This document shows positions 36,457 to 45,416 of a stretch of 64,000 nucleotides of DNA, one piece after another. Each line of letters opens with the position of its first letter. The stretch's first letter is position 1. Source of the stretch: Flavobacteriales bacterium (GTDB lineage Bacteria; Bacteroidota; Bacteroidia; Flavobacteriales_D; Sanyastnellaceae). Both the position numbers and the translations under genes were made by a program. The notes beneath the pieces are model-generated. The model was not told the DNA's origin. It worked only from the letters and a program-made list of their open reading frames with translations, and did not search any database. The DNA lies in assembly GCA_016722445.1 (NCBI GenBank), contig JADKIZ010000002.1:124001-188000 (forward strand), written 5' to 3'.

Positions 36457-37839
36457 TTATTTCACGATTTCTTTGACCACACCACTGATGGTGCTGCTCA
36501 ACTGATTGCTGATGTTCCCGAAAAGGGTATTGTTCAATTCTGATGAGGATTTCAAATCTTGTCTTCCGCCAATCAACGACTGCAGTGCTTTGCGGTCTGA
36601 AATGTTCAGGTTCGGACCACTTTGTCCTGCCGGTACCAACGTACCAGCATTGCCATCATAACGACCGTACAACACTTCATCCGATACTTCTTTTTCGATG
36701 ATCTCGGTCTTCAGGATCTCACCGGTTTTCAGGTTCACCAGTTTGTACTGGAAACTCACCGTGCAGGTATTGGAGTTGTAATACTCGGTATAGGTCACTG
36801 GACGGTAACGTGGCTGCATATAATACTTGCCGTCGGTTTTGTTCAAGACCCTCTCCTGGTATTCTTCATAACCATTTCTCACCTTGGATTTGAGGGTACC
36901 TCGTTTTTCGGAGTAACTCAATACGGTGCCCGAAAGCAAGGCTTGTGCTCCGATCAATTGTCCCACTTGAACGGCGGTATTTTCGTCGATCACCCCTGAC
37001 AACTGCAATTGTTGTTCGTTGATGATCATCTGCATGTTTTCACGATCTACCACCTTCAGGAAAGGATCTTTGATGTCGGTAAGGGCATCCAGGGTATAGG
37101 CAGAAACCTTGGCATCCAATCCTTCCACGCCACTGGCGTTCTGGAAATTGATCATGGCAATGGTGTACATCCCTTTCTCCAGACACTCCTTGCGCATCGC
37201 TACAGCATTTTTGTAGTCAGGCTTACGGGCAATCACCTTCTCGAGGTTGCTATACGCTGCTCTGTAATACTGAACATCCATCGATTTTTTCGCCTCAGAA
37301 TAAAGCGGCTCGAGATAAGCGATGTCTGCCAGATCCTTGGCGTCTTTGTAGTTCGGATCAAGTGATCTGATTTCTGCAAATACGCCCTCAGCCTCCGCAT
37401 ATTTCTGTTCTTCCAATAAGGTGGTACCGCTATCATAAAGATCTACGAGATAAGCTCCTTTCACCTCTTCATAATCTGCCTGGTAGAAATCTGCCAATTG
37501 AAGTGTGATACCTACTCCCTGTACCCTGTCTCTGTAGTCGCGGGCCTTGTGATAGGCATATACCGCTTCTTTTTTGGTACCGAAGTTTTTGGTCTTCGCA
37601 AATTCATTCAGCATTTCATTCAACACAAGCTGACCGTTTTTCTTCAGTCCAATCTGGGCCTCCACATTCGCACGCTTCTTCTGCAATGCGGTGAAGTAAC
37701 TGCCTGCTGCCTCATGCACGAGACCGGCTGCTTCCTGCTTCGCCCCCATCTTGGTGAAATGCTTGCTGCCATTACATCCGGTGAGGATGAGCAGGCCAAG
37801 CGCCGCGATGGTGAAATATGTAGAAAAAAACTTGATCAT
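36457..37839 (-). CDS. CsgG-like outer-membrane lipoprotein with TPR-type N-terminal region
   Basis: 460 aa from ATG at 37837-37839 (MIKFFSTYFTIAALGLLILTGC; lipobox LTGC). The N-terminal half is helical, with TPR-like units (AEGVFAEIRSLDPNYKDAKDL, YRAAYSNLEKVIARKPDYKNA). The C-terminal half resembles the CsgG nucleotide-fold domain (VVDRENMQMIINEQQLQLSG, QLIGAQALLSGTVLSY). CsgG forms the curli pore; this hybrid could form or regulate an outer-membrane channel. Part of a four-gene operon. Confidence 0.72.
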   Translation of the reverse strand: MIKFFSTYFTIAALGLLILTGCNGSKHFTKMGAKQEAAGLVHEAAGSYFTALQKKRANVEAQIGLKKNGQLVLNEMLNEFAKTKNFGTKKEAVYAYHKARDYRDRVQGVGITLQLADFYQADYEEVKGAYLVDLYDSGTTLLEEQKYAEAEGVFAEIRSLDPNYKDAKDLADIAYLEPLYSEAKKSMDVQYYRAAYSNLEKVIARKPDYKNAVAMRKECLEKGMYTIAMINFQNASGVEGLDAKVSAYTLDALTDIKDPFLKVVDRENMQMIINEQQLQLSGVIDENTAVQVGQLIGAQALLSGTVLSYSEKRGTLKSKVRNGYEEYQERVLNKTDGKYYMQPRYRPVTYTEYYNSNTCTVSFQYKLVNLKTGEILKTEIIEKEVSDEVLYGRYDGNAGTLVPAGQSGPNLNISDRKALQSLIGGRQDLKSSSELNNTLFGNISNQLSSTISGVVKEIVK

Positions 37840-37913
37840 AACTTGTGTGGTTAAACTGCCATGTTTAGCTCGTGTGGCGCAATATCCGGCCAAAGCGGGA
37901 TATTTCGACAGGT

Positions 37914-38984
37914 TTACTTTGACTCGAGGAATTTATTCAAGTCGTCGATGCTCGACTCAAAGGTAAATGCGTCGTTGATCAGGAAGTAATCGCCAGGATT
38001 GTAGCAATAGTCATAGGCGTACTTCGCAAAATCCAATTTGGATTCTTCAAAACTGAACAGACTCATCACTTCTTTGATCTGATCTACCGTGAGGCAATTG
38101 GCCTTGGTCACTTGTTTGGCCACGGTCATCTTGGAATCTTCGAATGACTTAGACTGTATGCTCGATTTGGCACTGTTGAATGAAGCGCCACTCATCTGCG
38201 ATACACATCCGCCTTTCGATTCTACCACCACCACTTCTGGTTTTGGTGCCGGTGCCGGAGTAGCCGCTGGCTTTGGAGCCGGACGAGCCGCTGGCTTAGC
38301 AGTAGTAGTGGTCTTGGTGGTCGTGGTCGTAACGGTAGTTGAAGAGTTTTCTTCTACATCCATGTCCATATCCATCCCATTTTCTTCCACATTCACATTC
38401 ACACCCATGTTTACACCGCCAATGTTGACGTTCATATTCACGTTTTCTCCTTTGCCCTGGGTTTTGGTAGCCGCAGGCTTGGCAGAAGTCGTCGTGGTGG
38501 TTTTTACCACGGTCGTTTCCACGCCATCATCAGCCGGTGCCACATCGATAGAATGATCCATATCTACATCGCCGGTTTCGTCATCCACCACAGCGATTTG
38601 TTTCACTTCTGTGCTAGGCGTGCTGGCTGGAGCAGGTGTAGTTGACGCTACGCCTGGCTCGGTCTGACTGTGCCAACGCAGCACAAACTCCCCTTTTTTG
38701 TTCTTTTTGATCACGTATGTCACCTCAGCTCCTTTGACCACAGCAAAATTGTTATGGGAAAAATCGGTGAGGGTAGCGTCTTCGAAATCGACGCGGGCCT
38801 GGTAATACTCTCCGGTAAGGCCTGAAATCTTCACATTGCTCTGGGCAACAGCGTTCTGTTTTTCGCCATTGAGTGTAATGGTAAACTTCTCTCCGTTTTC
38901 ACTGAAAACCACTGCAGATGCGGTTTGTGAGTAAACCTGTGATCCGATCAGTGCCATTAAGAATAACAAGTAAATTTTTTTCAT
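37914..38984 (-). CDS. DUF4476 domain protein, exported
   Basis: 356 aa from ATG at 38982-38984 (MKKIYLLFLMALIGSQVYSQ). An N-terminal beta domain (about 20-110) is followed by a long low-complexity linker of Thr/Pro/Ala, Thr-Lys and an alternating Asn/Val/Met then Asp/Met stretch. The C-terminal DUF4476 follows: a Phe-Ala-Lys helix, SFEDSKMTVAKQV, NCLTVDQIKEVMSLFSFEES and a final DAFTFESSIDDLNKFL. It is the first gene of the lipoprotein operon. DUF4476 has no known function. Confidence 0.85.
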   Translation of the reverse strand: MKKIYLLFLMALIGSQVYSQTASAVVFSENGEKFTITLNGEKQNAVAQSNVKISGLTGEYYQARVDFEDATLTDFSHNNFAVVKGAEVTYVIKKNKKGEFVLRWHSQTEPGVASTTPAPASTPSTEVKQIAVVDDETGDVDMDHSIDVAPADDGVETTVVKTTTTTSAKPAATKTQGKGENVNMNVNIGGVNMGVNVNVEENGMDMDMDVEENSSTTVTTTTTKTTTTAKPAARPAPKPAATPAPAPKPEVVVVESKGGCVSQMSGASFNSAKSSIQSKSFEDSKMTVAKQVTKANCLTVDQIKEVMSLFSFEESKLDFAKYAYDYCYNPGDYFLINDAFTFESSIDDLNKFLESK

Positions 38985-39065
38985 GTTGCGTCGTTTTGAT
39001 TTGTCTGTGTAAATTTTTTTGGGGGGGTAGGCGAGGGCACAGCTTTTTGCGGATGGATACACTGT

Positions 39066-39357
39066 TTGAATTATGAATTATGAATTATGAATTATGAATT
39101 GGGAGGGGGTGAGAATGGAGATGCGAGGGCATTTCTTTTTGCGGATGTAATAATCTGTTTGAATTACGAATTGAAGTATGAGTTATGAATTGAAGTATGA
39201 GTTATGAATTATGAATTGAAGTATGAGTTATGAATTATGAATTATGAATTGGGATGGGGTGAGAATGGAGATGCGAATGCACATCTTTTTGCGGATGGAT
39301 ACACTGTTTGAATTATGAAGTATGAAATATGAATTATGAATTATGAAGTATGAATTG
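39066..39357 (+). repeat. Three heptamer A arrays within a larger tandem unit
   Basis: Arrays at 39066-39100, 39159-39250 and 39308-39357 are separated by near-identical spacers (GAATTGGGA.GGGGTGAGAA, TGGAGATGCGA, CTTTTTGCGGATG and an A.ACTGTTT entry). The higher-order period is about 130-150 bases. No gene is supported between 39000 and 39867. Confidence 0.82.
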
Positions 39358-39432
39358 GGATGGGTGTGGGATTGGGAGAGGAGAGGAGAGGGTGAGAGGA
39401 AATGTTTGAAGGGATGGGTTTATGGGGTATTA

Positions 39433-39497
39433 AAATCTTTGAGCGCTTTGTGTGAAATTTCTTTGTGGTTTTTGTGGTTTTGTGGTTTTGTGGTTTC
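39433..39497 (+). repeat. CTTTGTG-type repeat, distant copy
   Basis: GAGCGCTTTGTGTGAAATTT then CTTTGTGGTTTTTGTGGTTT. It belongs to the same family as 15174 and 15435. Confidence 0.7.
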
Positions 39498-39591
39498 AAG
39501 CGTTTGGTAATTCACCTTACCATCGCACACAATCATATAGATATCGATCTTGAAAAGGAATAAATCAAAGCCAAGTGATGACCATAAAAAA

Positions 39592-39637
39592 CCCGGAGAT
39601 TCTGTTCGGGTAGGTTTTGGTTGAACAGAATTCCGGG
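39592..39637 (-). terminator. Long hairpin with minus-strand T tract
   Basis: Arms CCCGGAgaTTCTGTTC and GAACAGAATTCCGGG pair over 15 bases; on the minus strand TTTTTTATGG follows. It could terminate leftward transcription from the XRE gene 230 bases away, or be a mobile hairpin. Confidence 0.5.
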
Positions 39638-39867
39638 CTATGCTCCTGAAATCCATCTCTCCAGTGCCGATAGTTTGCGCCATGCGGACAGTGAGTGGGT
39701 AGTTTTGGTTAAAGATCACGCCGGTGAAGGCGAATCATCTATAATGAGGTAGATTTTGGTTAAAGATTCCGTTTGTGAAGTGGAACCAAATATATAGAGT
39801 ATAACAGTTAGGTTCAGGAGGTTGGAGCAAATTTTAATTTTGATTTGACCGGGGTAAGAGGTTGGTC

Positions 39868-40308
39868 TCAGGCCTTTTCGGTCAAATTTTCGGCTTGGGA
39901 ATTCTTGTCTCCCGATGCTGAATCGCGTATAAATTGCCGGATGAGCTCCTCTTGTACCCCTTGTTGATGAATATAGCTTTCCAACAGGTGGGTATAGTTA
40001 TACATCATTTGATCGAGGACTTCCCGGGGTACATGAGAAAGGTCAGGTTTGGGTAGGAGCATGGCAGGGTGGTCGCGTACATAAGCATTGCCCGGTTTGG
40101 GGGATTTCATGGACGACTGCTGCAAGATCACCTCGCTGGCCACGTCGTAGAGCTTGCACAACTCCCGCACAATGACAGCGTCCAGCTTGCGGTGACCCGA
40201 TTCCAGTTTGCTGTACTCCGGCTGACTGATGCCCAATGCATCGGCCACGTAATCTTGTTTGTAGTTGTTGTGCATGCGCAACAACCTCAAGTTTGGATAA
40301 AGTTCCAT
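39868..40308 (-). CDS. XRE-family transcriptional regulator
   Basis: 146 aa; N-terminal HTH (LRLLRMHNNYKQDYVADALG, ISQPEYSKLESGHRKLD) followed by a PPE-type dimerisation helix region and a polar C-terminal tail. It is a stand-alone regulator of the kind found beside mobile or stress loci. Sequences downstream carry three copies of a GGTAG-TTTTGGTTAAAGAT-like motif (39608, 39698, 39748), which could be its operators. Confidence 0.75.
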   Translation of the reverse strand: MELYPNLRLLRMHNNYKQDYVADALGISQPEYSKLESGHRKLDAVIVRELCKLYDVASEVILQQSSMKSPKPGNAYVRDHPAMLLPKPDLSHVPREVLDQMMYNYTHLLESYIHQQGVQEELIRQFIRDSASGDKNSQAENLTEKA

Positions 40309-40623
40309 GGGATATTGGTTTTAGTTTGTTTGTGGGGCGAAGATGCTACCCCCACCCTTCCACAAAATGCCCAATTCCAAATTTTGGTAAAGATTTTTTT
40401 GAAGGTGGGTTAAATGACGGTGGGGAATTGTATGGGATGATATGATTGTTTGAATGGAAAAAAATCATGGGATCATGCGCTGAAGTAGGCCTTCTATCTG
40501 AGGTGTTGAAAACAAGCCTATAGATCGATGGGGGTTGGAGGGTATAATATTCGGAAATTTGAGGATTGGTTTATTTGCATGCTTAATTGAATATGGAGGC
40601 GAGTGAATGGACATATATACTAG
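40309..40623. other. Non-coding flank upstream of the cassette pair
   Basis: No gene is supported. The XRE promoter must be here, near 40310-40390. The first cassette joins at 40623/40624 within ACTAGTTAGCTG; no integrase gene or canonical attI is recognisable upstream. Confidence 0.5.
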
Positions 40624-40652
40624 TTAGCTGTAATTTTTCAAGACACCAATAG

Positions 40653-43600
40653 ATGGACTAGAGACCTTCTTCAATACCGCTTCCAACTACAGATGACGAG
40701 TTTGAACGCCTTTGCCTTTTAATAGCGCGTGATAAGTATGGTGCAGAATATTATCGTTACGGAAGGAAAGGTCAAAAACAACACGGTATTGATATTTATT
40801 CAGCTTATCACAATGGCAGGTATTTACAATGTAAGTTATACAAAAAAGACGGGGCTGATGCTATCCTAATTACCCAACTTAAAAAGGATTTAAAACATGC
40901 TATCGAAAAATTTCCAGACCTAAAGCAATTCGTTTTTGCTGTTAGTATTAACACCAATACTGCAATTCAAGACGCATGCAATGGACTTAGTGATGATTAC
41001 TTAAAAGTTATACCATGGTTTTGGAATCAATTACAAGAAGACATTGCCCAATCAAAATGGTTACTTCGTTATTATCTGAATTCCGTTCCTGGTGCACAAT
41101 GGATTTGTGATGATTTTGTCCAGAAGGAATTAGCTAGAGGTGACAAAGAAAATTGGCAACCACTAAATTTTTACAGCAGTAATTCATTCGTTCAATGGTA
41201 TGGTGTTATTGAAAGGTGGGATGCTCCGAGAGAACATTATTCAAATATCTGCCAAGCAATTAGTACCTCTTTTACCAATCGTTTTAGTGATATGCCAATA
41301 ACTGCGGTCGTCAATGGAGATGGAGGATGTGGTAAATCGGTATTACTTAGAAGAATTGCTATTGACCTACGAAACAATTATACTGTCTATTGGATAGCTG
41401 ATAATGCTAAAGATTTTTTAGCGAATGAATGGATCTATGATATTGAGAACAATCCGAATGAGAATTATCTTCTTGTGATTGAAGATTGGTATAGGAATTT
41501 CTCAAAGACAGATGACAAAATCACGCCTAATACATTATTACAGAAAGTTAAAGTCAAACCCAATGTTCGTCTTTTAATTGGTGATAGACCGAACAATAAT
41601 GCACCTTATTCTAAATCGAAAAGCATCGCTTATTCTTTGTTACCGAACGAAAATGCCGCACTTTTCTCTTACATTACCAAATGGGTTCCCAATTGGGAAT
41701 ATAAGTTTTCAATAGAACAAAAGAATTTTTTATTAAAATCAGGACTCTTTCAAGCGCTTTTTGTTTACCAATATGCCGATGTTTCTAAAATTTCTGAAAA
41801 AGCTACAAACTATTTTCTAGAAGTAATTCAAAGCGATTATAATCTACTTTTTAAGAGCAGTAATCAATTTTATAAGGGACTTGCCCAAGCAATCTATGTA
41901 TATGCCAATATTTATGCAGATTATTTTATTACTCTTTCCCCTGAAGCAGTCATTGTTCTTGCAGAAAAGTATTCAGGGGTTGATAGACCTTTTGAATTAA
42001 AACAAAATCTTGAATTTTTAGTAAATGATTCTGTCATCGGACGGTATTTTGATATTCTTCTCAAGAAGAAAAGAGATATCCAAATTTCTAAACTAAAGTT
42101 TCTTCACGACACCTTGGCTGACGAAGGTTGGAAAAACATTGAAGGTGATAGCAGACTTAAATTCAAACTAATCTCAGTTAATGAAGTATTGGTGTATTTA
42201 ACAACTGAAAATACAAATGAAGATTTAGCTTCGCTCCTATACAGGGTTTTATTACTAAAGGTGCAAACTGTGAAGCATGATCAAGTTATAGAACTATGCA
42301 ATTTTCTGATAAAATCAAAATGCAGTTCGTTTTTTTTTACAGAAATACTCTTCTCTAATAAATTCCTAGAAATAGAAAAGCATACTAGGTTAAGTTATCT
42401 GAATTCTCTTATCGGGGTTGGCAGTTCAGAAAATGGAATGTGGTTACCAGTTGTTCACTGGATAAAACAAAATCTTGCAAATGATAATCAAATTCGGCTG
42501 CTAAAGGACATTATTTTTGCAGGAAATAAAACAGAAGTAGTAATAAAAAATTATTATCGCCTGTTAACTGATGATAATCTTTCGTCTGAAATTAATGATA
42601 AAACTATGTTGGATATAATGCAAATTCCATCGCATCATATGATTGTATCAGAGATTTTCAAACGATTAAGAGAAAAGAATGAAAACATAAGGAATGCAGC
42701 AATCAATTTCTTGAATTTAAATCGTTATGGATTTCAAGAAATTTTTACATTATGTCTCCAACTCATCAAAGACACCCCTTTTGCAAAAGAGAAAGCTAAA
42801 GAATTTCTTCAAATGCCTGAGGCTTTCAAATTTGAAAACAATTTTACCACTTGTCTCCAGCTTATCAAAGACACCCCTTTTGCAAAAGAGAAAGCTAAAG
42901 AATTTCTTCAAATGCCTAGAGGCTTTCAGATTTGAAAACAATTTTACCACTTGTCTCCAGCTTATCAAAGACACCCCTTTTGCAAAAGAGAAAGCTAAAG
43001 AATTTCTTCAAATGCCTGAGGCTTTCAAATTTGAAAACAATTTTACCACTTGTCTCCAGCTTATCAAAGACACCCCTTTTGCAAAAGAGAAAGCTAAAGA
43101 ATTTCTTCAAATGCCTGAGGCTTTCAGATTTGAAAACAATATTACCACTTGTCTCCAGCTTATCAAAGACACCCCTTTTGCAAAAGAGAAAGCTAAAGAA
43201 TTTCTTCAAATGCCTGAGGCCGAGAAAAGGTTTCCAATCTATTCAACTTGTATTAATGTATTAGGAGAAGACGCCTCAGATATTGCCAAAGCCATTTTAA
43301 GTTCTCCTTATGGTGAAAGAAATCAAAGAGTTGTTTATCGTGCTCTTCAAATTGCAGCTAATGTTCCACACCTTGATAATCAGGCAAATAACATTTTTAA
43401 ACAAATAAATAAGAATTATCATATAGATAAAAAGATGGAATACCATTTTTACTTACAGGTAATGAAAGTTCCATTATTTCGACTTACAGATTGGCAAAAT
43501 GAGGTAAATAAATTACTAAATAATTATAAGGCAATTCATCGAAATCTTTTTTATTCCTTAACCTTCAGCCACATGGATAGACCTGAACTTTTAAGAGAAG

Positions 43601-43727
43601 CTTGCTTGTATTACATAGGAAATTGGAAAAATGAATTTGAGCGACCTAAAAGCATTGGGGATACATAATTCGCAGTTTAGCTCATCCTTCCATTCAACAG
43701 CAAGTTGATTTAAAGGGAAAACAATGA
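40653..43727 (+). CDS. PD-(D/E)xK nuclease / P-loop NTPase / tandem-repeat protein (Avs/STAND-like defence candidate), interrupted
   Basis: About 1,020 codons. The N-terminus has a restriction-endonuclease-like core: DEFERLCLLIARDKYGAEYY, HGIDIY (Asp at 40791-40793) and YLQCK (40821-40835). It is followed by a P-loop GDGGCGKS (41316-41339) and an Asp-rich Walker-B-like LLVIEDW. The C-terminus has five 33-residue helical repeats (FTTCLQLIKDTPFAKEKAKE...), 99 bases each and almost identical. Three interruptions are seen. An in-frame TAG at 40659 follows ATG GAC, and no other start codon occurs until 41292. An extra A at 42918 in the repeats ends the first frame at 42935. One base is missing at about 43667, after which the frame runs to TGA 43725-43727. 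Architecture and context suggest an anti-phage sensor-nuclease. Confidence 0.72.
42749..43222 (+). repeat. Five 99-bp intragenic tandem repeats
   Basis: Each unit contains CTCCAGCTTATCAAAGACAC and CAAATGCCTGAGGCTTTC. Copies 2-5 differ by only a few bases; copy 1 is slightly diverged (CTCCAACTCATC). They encode 33-aa helical repeats of the defence NTPase. One unit is 100 bp because of an inserted A. Confidence 0.92.
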
Positions 43728-43846
43728 CTATGTGTAAGGAGATGTTATTAACTGACATTTGTCCACCTGAAATAAAGGAATGGCTAAAAAGTATATCGGA
43801 AATGGGAAAGTTTCCCGAATGGAAAAGGAAAGAAGAAGACAAATAA
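43724..43846 (+). CDS. Small protein coupled to the NTPase
   Basis: 40 codons: MTMCKEMLLTDICPPEIKEW then LKSISEMGKFPEWKRKEEDK. Its ATG overlaps the corrected NTPase stop as ATGA, and it ends 15 bases before attC1. This position suggests a genuine partner, or alternatively the last exon-like piece of the NTPase after another indel. No family recognised. Confidence 0.45.
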   Translation: MTMCKEMLLTDICPPEIKEWLKSISEMGKFPEWKRKEEDK

Positions 43847-43858
43847 TGGAAATAAAAC

Positions 43859-44001
43859 TACAGCTAACACGGGCTTAGCGAAAGTGGCGGTTCAGTGGTT
43901 CAGTGGTTAATTGAACATTTGAGCTTCGTATCAAGTGCAGTGCTGGCAGACAGTTTTGTGCTTCGTAATCGCCACCTTCGCCAAGCCCCCAAACGTTATG
44001 C
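43859..44001 (+). repeat. attC recombination site 1
   Basis: R''-like AGCTAAC (43862-43868) and R' GTTATGC (43995-44001) enclose imperfect arms GGGCTTAGCGAAAGTGGCG and CGCCACCTTCGCCAAGCCC (17 of 19 pair). The right half (43923-43995, GTGCAGTGCTGGCAGACAGT and GTGCTTCG.AATC) is shared with attC2. The crossover is expected between G43995 and T43996. Confidence 0.78.
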
Positions 44002-45416
44002 GTAATTATAAAACACCACCATATTGAAAGAAATTACTAACCAGGAAGATTTTTTAGAATGGATTAATACTGGCCCAGTAGACAAAGATTATTATTCCAA
44101 GACTAGGTATCATGTCGGAGGAGGAATGCTTAATATTACGAATGCACACCTATTAAATATTGACTTAAATAATAAGCATTTTGAATCAACAGAATTTAAG
44201 GACTGCATCTTTTATAACTGCACATTTCACAATACATTTTTTTCCTCTGCGACATTATTGCAATGTCATTTTAGAGATTGTACGTTTACATGGTCAAAGT
44301 TCATAGATGTAGATTTAATTCAATGTCAGTTTGAAGCATGCATAATTACAGGACTAGAATTAGCAGACGTTAAAGCATCCAAAGTTTTATTTATTAATTG
44401 TGGCGAAATTTTAGATTTGCTTATTAGACCTGGTCAAGGCAGAGATTTTTCATTTTTCAATAGCTACATTGCTTTCCTTGATATTGAGCCTAATAAATCC
44501 GCAGAAAAAGACGAAATTGATTTTATTGAGTGCCTTGTTAAAGAATCGAATTTTGATAGAGTAGATTTTTCTATAAGTGTTTTTGAGAATTGCAGCTTAT
44601 CATTAAATCAGTTTTCGGATTGCGTCTTCTCCAATAAAACTTTAACTGAAAATAACGAAACTCCTGCTAATGAGTTTAATCTAATTGACATTAGAACAAT
44701 AATTAACTCAGCAAATCAAAAAGCAGATGTTCTCGAAAAACTCTTTGGTATTCATAACACTGATATCAAAGACTATTTAATTGGATTAACCTCAAAAATT
44801 GAGTTTCAATCAATTTTTATATCCTACAGTTTTGCAGACAAGCAGTTTGCAAAGACAATTAATGAAGAATTAATGCGAAGAGGAATTCTTACATTTCTCT
44901 GGGAAAAGGACGCACCCGGTGGTAAGCCATTAAAAAAAATAATGGAAAAAGGAGTAAAAGAAAAAGATAGAGTTTTATTTATCGCTTCAAAGGATTCTTT
45001 GAAAAGCAAAGCATGCCACTTTGAACTTACAGAAGGACGCAGAAAACAAGAAAAGACTTGGGAAGACGTTCTATTCCCAATTCATATTGACAATTATCTT
45101 TTTGAAGTTTCTAAAGACCAAATCCGCCCCATAGAAATACAAGAAGAATATTGGAAAAATATTGAGGAGTTAAAGTCATTGAATTCGATAGACTTTAGCA
45201 CATTCCACAATACAGACTTGAAAAACGACACAGACTTTGAAAAATGCATATTTCAACTAATAAAGAGCTTACGGAAAGAAAAATAACTACGCATAACAGC
45301 ACCTGCAAGAAATTGATGGATCAACGGTTACATGAGGCTTTGTGCTTCTTACCAAGTGCAGTGCTGGCAGACAGTTTAGTGCTTCGAAATCCGCTTATTC
45401 GCCAAGCGCCAAAACG
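43996..45416 (+). mobile_element. Integron gene cassette 2 (TIR/pentapeptide gene)
   Basis: The cassette begins TTATGCGTA after G43995 and its attC begins TACGCATAAC (45288-45297): the ten bases GTTATGCGTA pair perfectly, just as in cassette 1. It carries one gene, starting 28 bases from the cassette edge. Confidence 0.78.
44024..45286 (+). CDS. Pentapeptide-repeat / TIR-domain protein (defence candidate)
   Basis: 420 aa with TTG start at 44024. Residues about 45-215 are pentapeptide-like repeats (FKDCIFYNCTFHNTFF, LLQCHFRDCTF, FENCSLSLNQFSDCVF), forming a right-handed beta-helix. Residues about 262-400 are a TIR domain: FISYSFADKQFAKTINEEL, FLWEKDAPGG, KDRVLFIASKDSLKSKAC and a Glu in HFELTEG suited to NAD cleavage. 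TIR proteins in bacteria trigger NAD depletion on phage infection. The pentapeptide part probably senses or scaffolds. The phage-defence role is inferred from domains and cassette context. Confidence 0.8.
   Translation: MKEITNQEDFLEWINTGPVDKDYYSKTRYHVGGGMLNITNAHLLNIDLNNKHFESTEFKDCIFYNCTFHNTFFSSATLLQCHFRDCTFTWSKFIDVDLIQCQFEACIITGLELADVKASKVLFINCGEILDLLIRPGQGRDFSFFNSYIAFLDIEPNKSAEKDEIDFIECLVKESNFDRVDFSISVFENCSLSLNQFSDCVFSNKTLTENNETPANEFNLIDIRTIINSANQKADVLEKLFGIHNTDIKDYLIGLTSKIEFQSIFISYSFADKQFAKTINEELMRRGILTFLWEKDAPGGKPLKKIMEKGVKEKDRVLFIASKDSLKSKACHFELTEGRRKQEKTWEDVLFPIHIDNYLFEVSKDQIRPIEIQEEYWKNIEELKSLNSIDFSTFHNTDLKNDTDFEKCIFQLIKSLRKEK

Larger units (their letters stand above)
40624..43995 (+). 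mobile_element. Integron gene cassette 1 (NTPase plus small partner)
   Basis: The cassette begins TTAGCTGTA after G40623 and its attC begins TACAGCTAAC (43859-43868): the first ten bases GTTAGCTGTA and the attC R'' side are perfect complements, the rule for integron cassettes. It carries one large coding region and a 40-codon ORF in the direction of the array. Base composition is visibly more AT-rich than the neighbouring genes. Confidence 0.78.

Noticed and set aside
39420..39719. A 99-codon leftward frame
   Set aside because: Its end is made of the CTTTGTG repeat and the middle spans a hairpin; no domain and no conserved start.
42749..43222. CRISPR-like regular repeats
   Set aside because: The 99-bp units are coding, in frame, with no unique spacers.
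40624..45416. A transposon or insertion sequence carrying the NTPase and TIR genes
   Set aside because: No transposase and no terminal inverted repeats with target duplications; the boundaries obey integron cassette rules instead.
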